64,000 nucleotides of DNA, taken from the NCBI GenBank assembly GCA_937901745.1, contig CALGSZ010000096.1:110560-174559 (forward strand), given 5' to 3'. The DNA comes from an uncultured Chloroflexota bacterium (GTDB lineage Bacteria; Chloroflexota; Chloroflexia; Thermomicrobiales; UBA6265). The translations under genes and the position numbers were made by a program. The notes beneath the pieces were generated by a model. The model saw only the letters and a list, made by a program, of their open reading frames with translations, did not search any database and was not told where the DNA came from. This document shows positions 61,691-64,000 of this stretch, in pieces. Numbering within the stretch: position 1 is the stretch's first letter; each line of letters starts with the position of its first letter.

Positions 61691-61984
61691 GTGGGAGAGA
61701 TTGACGAACGGGAAAGTCAGCCGGGCACGCGGCGAATCGTGCTGCAAGACCTGATTTGGCCGGAAACCGGGCTACAGACGCGCTCGACGATCCCGGATAA
61801 GCCGAAAGACACGCTCGACGAGGACGACACGATCGAGCTGGCGATCGACTTCGTCACCCTCACGTTGACGCCGCTCGAGTTCATCCAGCTCGCCGCCTTT
61901 TTGCGGATGAGCATCGACGACCTGCTTGAGCGCCACCCGAGCTTCCAACGCGCCGTCGTCGCCGCGTTCGATATAAGGGAGTAG
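61691..61984 (+). CDS. Small hypothetical protein, 97 aa
   Basis: Uses a GTG start at 61691 with GGAGGAGG upstream. Acidic Asp/Glu stretch (DTLDEDDTIELAID) followed by an amphipathic helix region (TLTPLEFIQLAAFLRMSIDDLLERHPSFQ). No family recognised. It lies 200 bases after the GH127 gene. Confidence 0.55.
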   Translation: MGEIDERESQPGTRRIVLQDLIWPETGLQTRSTIPDKPKDTLDEDDTIELAIDFVTLTLTPLEFIQLAAFLRMSIDDLLERHPSFQRAVVAAFDIRE

Positions 61985-62162
61985 GGGGTAGGAGTTGGGG
62001 GTTGGGGGTTAGGGGCCAGGGGTTAGGGACGATCGGAGGCGCAGCCTCCGAAAGCTCCCGCCTGCGTATCCGTCGTTCGGCGTGCGATCAAGATTGCCCC
62101 TAGTCAATGTAGGAGCGTGGCAAGCCTCGCGCCTCTATCCCTAACCCCCGACTCCTATCCCC
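61985..62162. repeat. G-rich/C-rich imperfect inverted repeat with central hairpin
   Basis: The stretch after the 97-aa gene is a run of G-tracts (61984-62028: GGGGG, GGGGG, GGGGG, GGGG, GGGG, GGG separated by short T/A spacers), and a matching C-rich stretch occurs at 62132-62162 (arms about 19 bases, two or three mismatches). A hairpin CGGAGGC/GCCTCCG (62034-62050) lies between. It may be a terminator, G-quadruplex element or a small mobile repeat remnant between convergent genes. Confidence 0.5.
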
Positions 62163-62168
62163 TCGCCC

Positions 62169-63176
62169 CTACACCTCCACTGGTGCTATGCCGCCGTGGT
62201 CGAGCGCCGCTCGGGCGGCCAGGGCGACCTTCAGCGCCAGGCGAGCTTCCGCCGGTGTGGCGCGAGTCGCGGGCTCGCCGCGCTTGACGCACTCGATGAA
62301 GTACGCGCACTCCGCGTAGTACGGGTCTTGCTGCGGGACGTCGAGCTTCTTTGGCTCACCGTCGTTCGGGTAGAGGATGAGCTCATTGACGCCCTGCCCC
62401 ATCTCGACCGAGCGGCCGCCAGCGCGGAACGTGTACTCCAGCGCGCCCGTCTCGCAGAGAACGTGGAGCACCGCGGTGAAGGGATACGACTCCGGCATCA
62501 TCATGCCGCCGTCCACCAAGCCGGAGGCATCGCCGTAGTCCACCATCACCTGCACCTGGTCCCAACCGTTGGAACGCGGATTGTTCAAGCCGCGCGCGAC
62601 GACGGCACGCGGGGTGCCCAGGATCCAGTTCAGGGCGTCGTAGTCGTGAATCATCATGTCGATGACGGCGCCGCCGGTCAGGTGCGATTGGCTGAAGAGC
62701 TTGGACCAGGCCGGGAACGGCTGGCGCCGGTAAGCGAGCGCCGAAACTGGCTTGCCGAATTGGCCGCTGGCGACGAGGCGCTGAATCTCCATGTACTCGG
62801 GCCAGAAGCGCAGCACGTGCGCGATCATGAAGACCCGATCGGTCTGCTCCGAGAGCGCGACGAGCGCATCGGCGTCTTCCAGCGTTAGGGCAATCGGCTT
62901 CTCTAGCAGGACATGCTTGCCCGCGGCGATCGCCGCCTCGGTCGCCGGGCGGTGCTGCGGCGTCGGGAGGCAGATATCGATCGCATCGACCGACTCATCC
63001 TTGATGAGGCTTTCGAGATCGGTCGTCCAGGACGTGCCGAGCTCCTCAGCGAGCGGCTTCGCCCGCTCCTCGCTCCGGCCGTAGATGCCGACGATTTCCA
63101 CGTCCGGCATCGCGTGGTAGGCGCGGGCGTGGGTGCTGCCCATGAATCCCGCGCCAAGAACGGCGACTCTGGTCAT
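62169..63176 (-). CDS. Gfo/Idh/MocA-family oxidoreductase
   Basis: 335 residues; GGAG precedes the ATG at 63176. The N-terminal Rossmann motif GAGFMGSTHARAY and the EKPIA motif (Lys of the catalytic site) are intact, followed by an alpha/beta C-terminal domain with GGAVIDMMIHDYDALNW. Family members oxidise or reduce inositols and sugars with NAD(P)+. It is cotranscribed with the isomerase-like gene upstream (44-base gap), so both probably act in a sugar or inositol pathway. Confidence 0.93.
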   Translation of the reverse strand: MTRVAVLGAGFMGSTHARAYHAMPDVEIVGIYGRSEERAKPLAEELGTSWTTDLESLIKDESVDAIDICLPTPQHRPATEAAIAAGKHVLLEKPIALTLEDADALVALSEQTDRVFMIAHVLRFWPEYMEIQRLVASGQFGKPVSALAYRRQPFPAWSKLFSQSHLTGGAVIDMMIHDYDALNWILGTPRAVVARGLNNPRSNGWDQVQVMVDYGDASGLVDGGMMMPESYPFTAVLHVLCETGALEYTFRAGGRSVEMGQGVNELILYPNDGEPKKLDVPQQDPYYAECAYFIECVKRGEPATRATPAEARLALKVALAARAALDHGGIAPVEV

Positions 63177-63220
63177 GCAGGTTTCTCCTGGATTCTGGCA
63201 GGCTCGCGGAGCCGTTCCAC

Positions 63221-64000
63221 TTAGGGTGCCGGGACAAACTGCCGGGCGAAGCGGTACGACTGCGCCACCGCGGCGTTGACATCCTCGAGCGACGGCCAGG
63301 GCTCACCCTGAAACTCGATCTCGACGGAACACGGACCGCGGAACCCGACGCGCTCCAGGGCGGCGAAGATCGGCTTGAAATCGATCTCGCCGGTGCCGGT
63401 CGGCGGGAAGTTCCAGACCTGATAGCCGCCGATCTGGTCCTTGAAGTGCATGTGCTTGACGTACGGCGCAGCGGCCTCGATGTCCGTCTCCGGCCGGGTG
63501 TTGCCGTAGAAGATCACATTTCCTGGATCGTAGTTGATGCCGACGTTCGGCTTCCCGATCTGCCGCACCAGCTCGGCCGATGTCGCGCCGCTGGCGAGCA
63601 GCCCGCCGTGCGTTTCGAGGCAGATCGTGATCCCGAGCGACGCGGCCTCGTCAGCCAGCGGGCCGATGCGCTCCAGGAACCGCACGCGCTGCTCCTCGAG
63701 CGTGCCGGCGGAAGAGGCGTCGTGGCCGCCGGTGCTCGTCGAGACGTACTGGATGCCCAGCTTGTGCGCGATGTTCAGCGCCTTGCGGAACTCGATGACG
63801 CCCGCATCGCTGACCAGGTCTGAGTGGCCAGAGAGGCTGATCGCCTCCAGGTCGTACTTGCGCAGCAAATCCTTGACGTGGGCGAGCTCCTCATCGTCCG
63901 CGTCGCGGCGGACATGCTCCGTCCAGCCCGGTACGCTGGTCAGTTCCACGCTCTTGAAGCCGGCCGCGCTGATACCGGCCAGCGCTTCCTCGAGCGAATA
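63221..64000 (-). CDS. Sugar phosphate isomerase/epimerase (xylose isomerase-like TIM barrel), 5' end beyond right edge
   Basis: 259 residues are visible; the frame stays open to the edge, with an additional 17 residues (YSLEEALAGISAAGFKSVEL region) upstream of the GTG at 63949, so that GTG is not the start. The AP-endonuclease-2/xylose isomerase barrel has metal-binding Glu in CLETHGG, Asp in YDPGNVIFYG, His in HMHFKDQ and Glu in CSVEIEFQGEP. It probably converts a sugar or inositol intermediate for the adjacent dehydrogenase. Confidence 0.9.
   Translation of the reverse strand, partial: YSLEEALAGISAAGFKSVELTSVPGWTEHVRRDADDEELAHVKDLLRKYDLEAISLSGHSDLVSDAGVIEFRKALNIAHKLGIQYVSTSTGGHDASSAGTLEEQRVRFLERIGPLADEAASLGITICLETHGGLLASGATSAELVRQIGKPNVGINYDPGNVIFYGNTRPETDIEAAAPYVKHMHFKDQIGGYQVWNFPPTGTGEIDFKPIFAALERVGFRGPCSVEIEFQGEPWPSLEDVNAAVAQSYRFARQFVPAP

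Overview
The window is high-GC bacterial DNA, densely coded, with about 57 genes on both strands. There are strong AGGAGG-type ribosome binding sites, several GTG starts and many twin-arginine-like secretion signals. The gene mix suggests a Chloroflexota bacterium of the Thermomicrobia/Sphaerobacter type: ABC importers without local ATPases, an F420-type luciferase-family oxidoreductase, an ECF41 sigma factor, a eukaryotic-type topoisomerase IB, a DevS-like kinase and GH127. This placement is inferred from gene content only. I saw no rRNA, tRNA, CRISPR array, transposase or phage gene.

Left part (1-16.8 kb). A zinc/manganese ABC importer (binding protein plus the start of its ATPase) lies divergent from a Fur-family regulator. 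Next come a dimethylformamidase-like protein, an archaemetzincin and small membrane or hypothetical proteins. From 6.9 to 15.5 kb there is a sigma-54 locus: rpoN, a ferritin-like gene, an NtrC-type activator with an intact GAFTGA loop, a lone receiver protein and a sugar ABC importer. I find -24/-12 promoters with conserved GG and GC before rpoN, before the receiver gene and before the sugar importer, plus a palindromic one between the ferritin-like gene and the activator gene.

Middle (17-33 kb). After a topoisomerase IB and a serine hydrolase comes a tightly overlapping operon (19.5-25.2 kb): a DUF5682/YehM-like protein, a VWA protein, a SWIM zinc-finger protein and an unknown 299-residue protein. 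Its expected MoxR/YehL-type AAA+ partner lies at 31.7-32.9 kb on the other strand, beyond a peptide ABC importer, an M1-type peptidase and a two-repeat secreted protein. This is the best candidate for a poorly described system in the window.

Right part (33-64 kb). This holds metabolic and envelope genes (uronate dehydrogenase-like, SGNH hydrolase, GerMN lipoprotein-like protein, CoA transferase, multicopper oxidase, ferritin-VIT1 fusion, phosphofructokinase). A DevS-like sensor kinase with an OmpR-type regulator follows, then a 986-residue secreted amidase with Ig-like repeats. An ECF41 sigma factor sits next to an epimerase-type partner that carries a matching ECF41 promoter. The right edge is a carbohydrate locus (LacI regulator, GH127 beta-L-arabinofuranosidase, Gfo/Idh/MocA dehydrogenase, sugar isomerase) that runs off the window.
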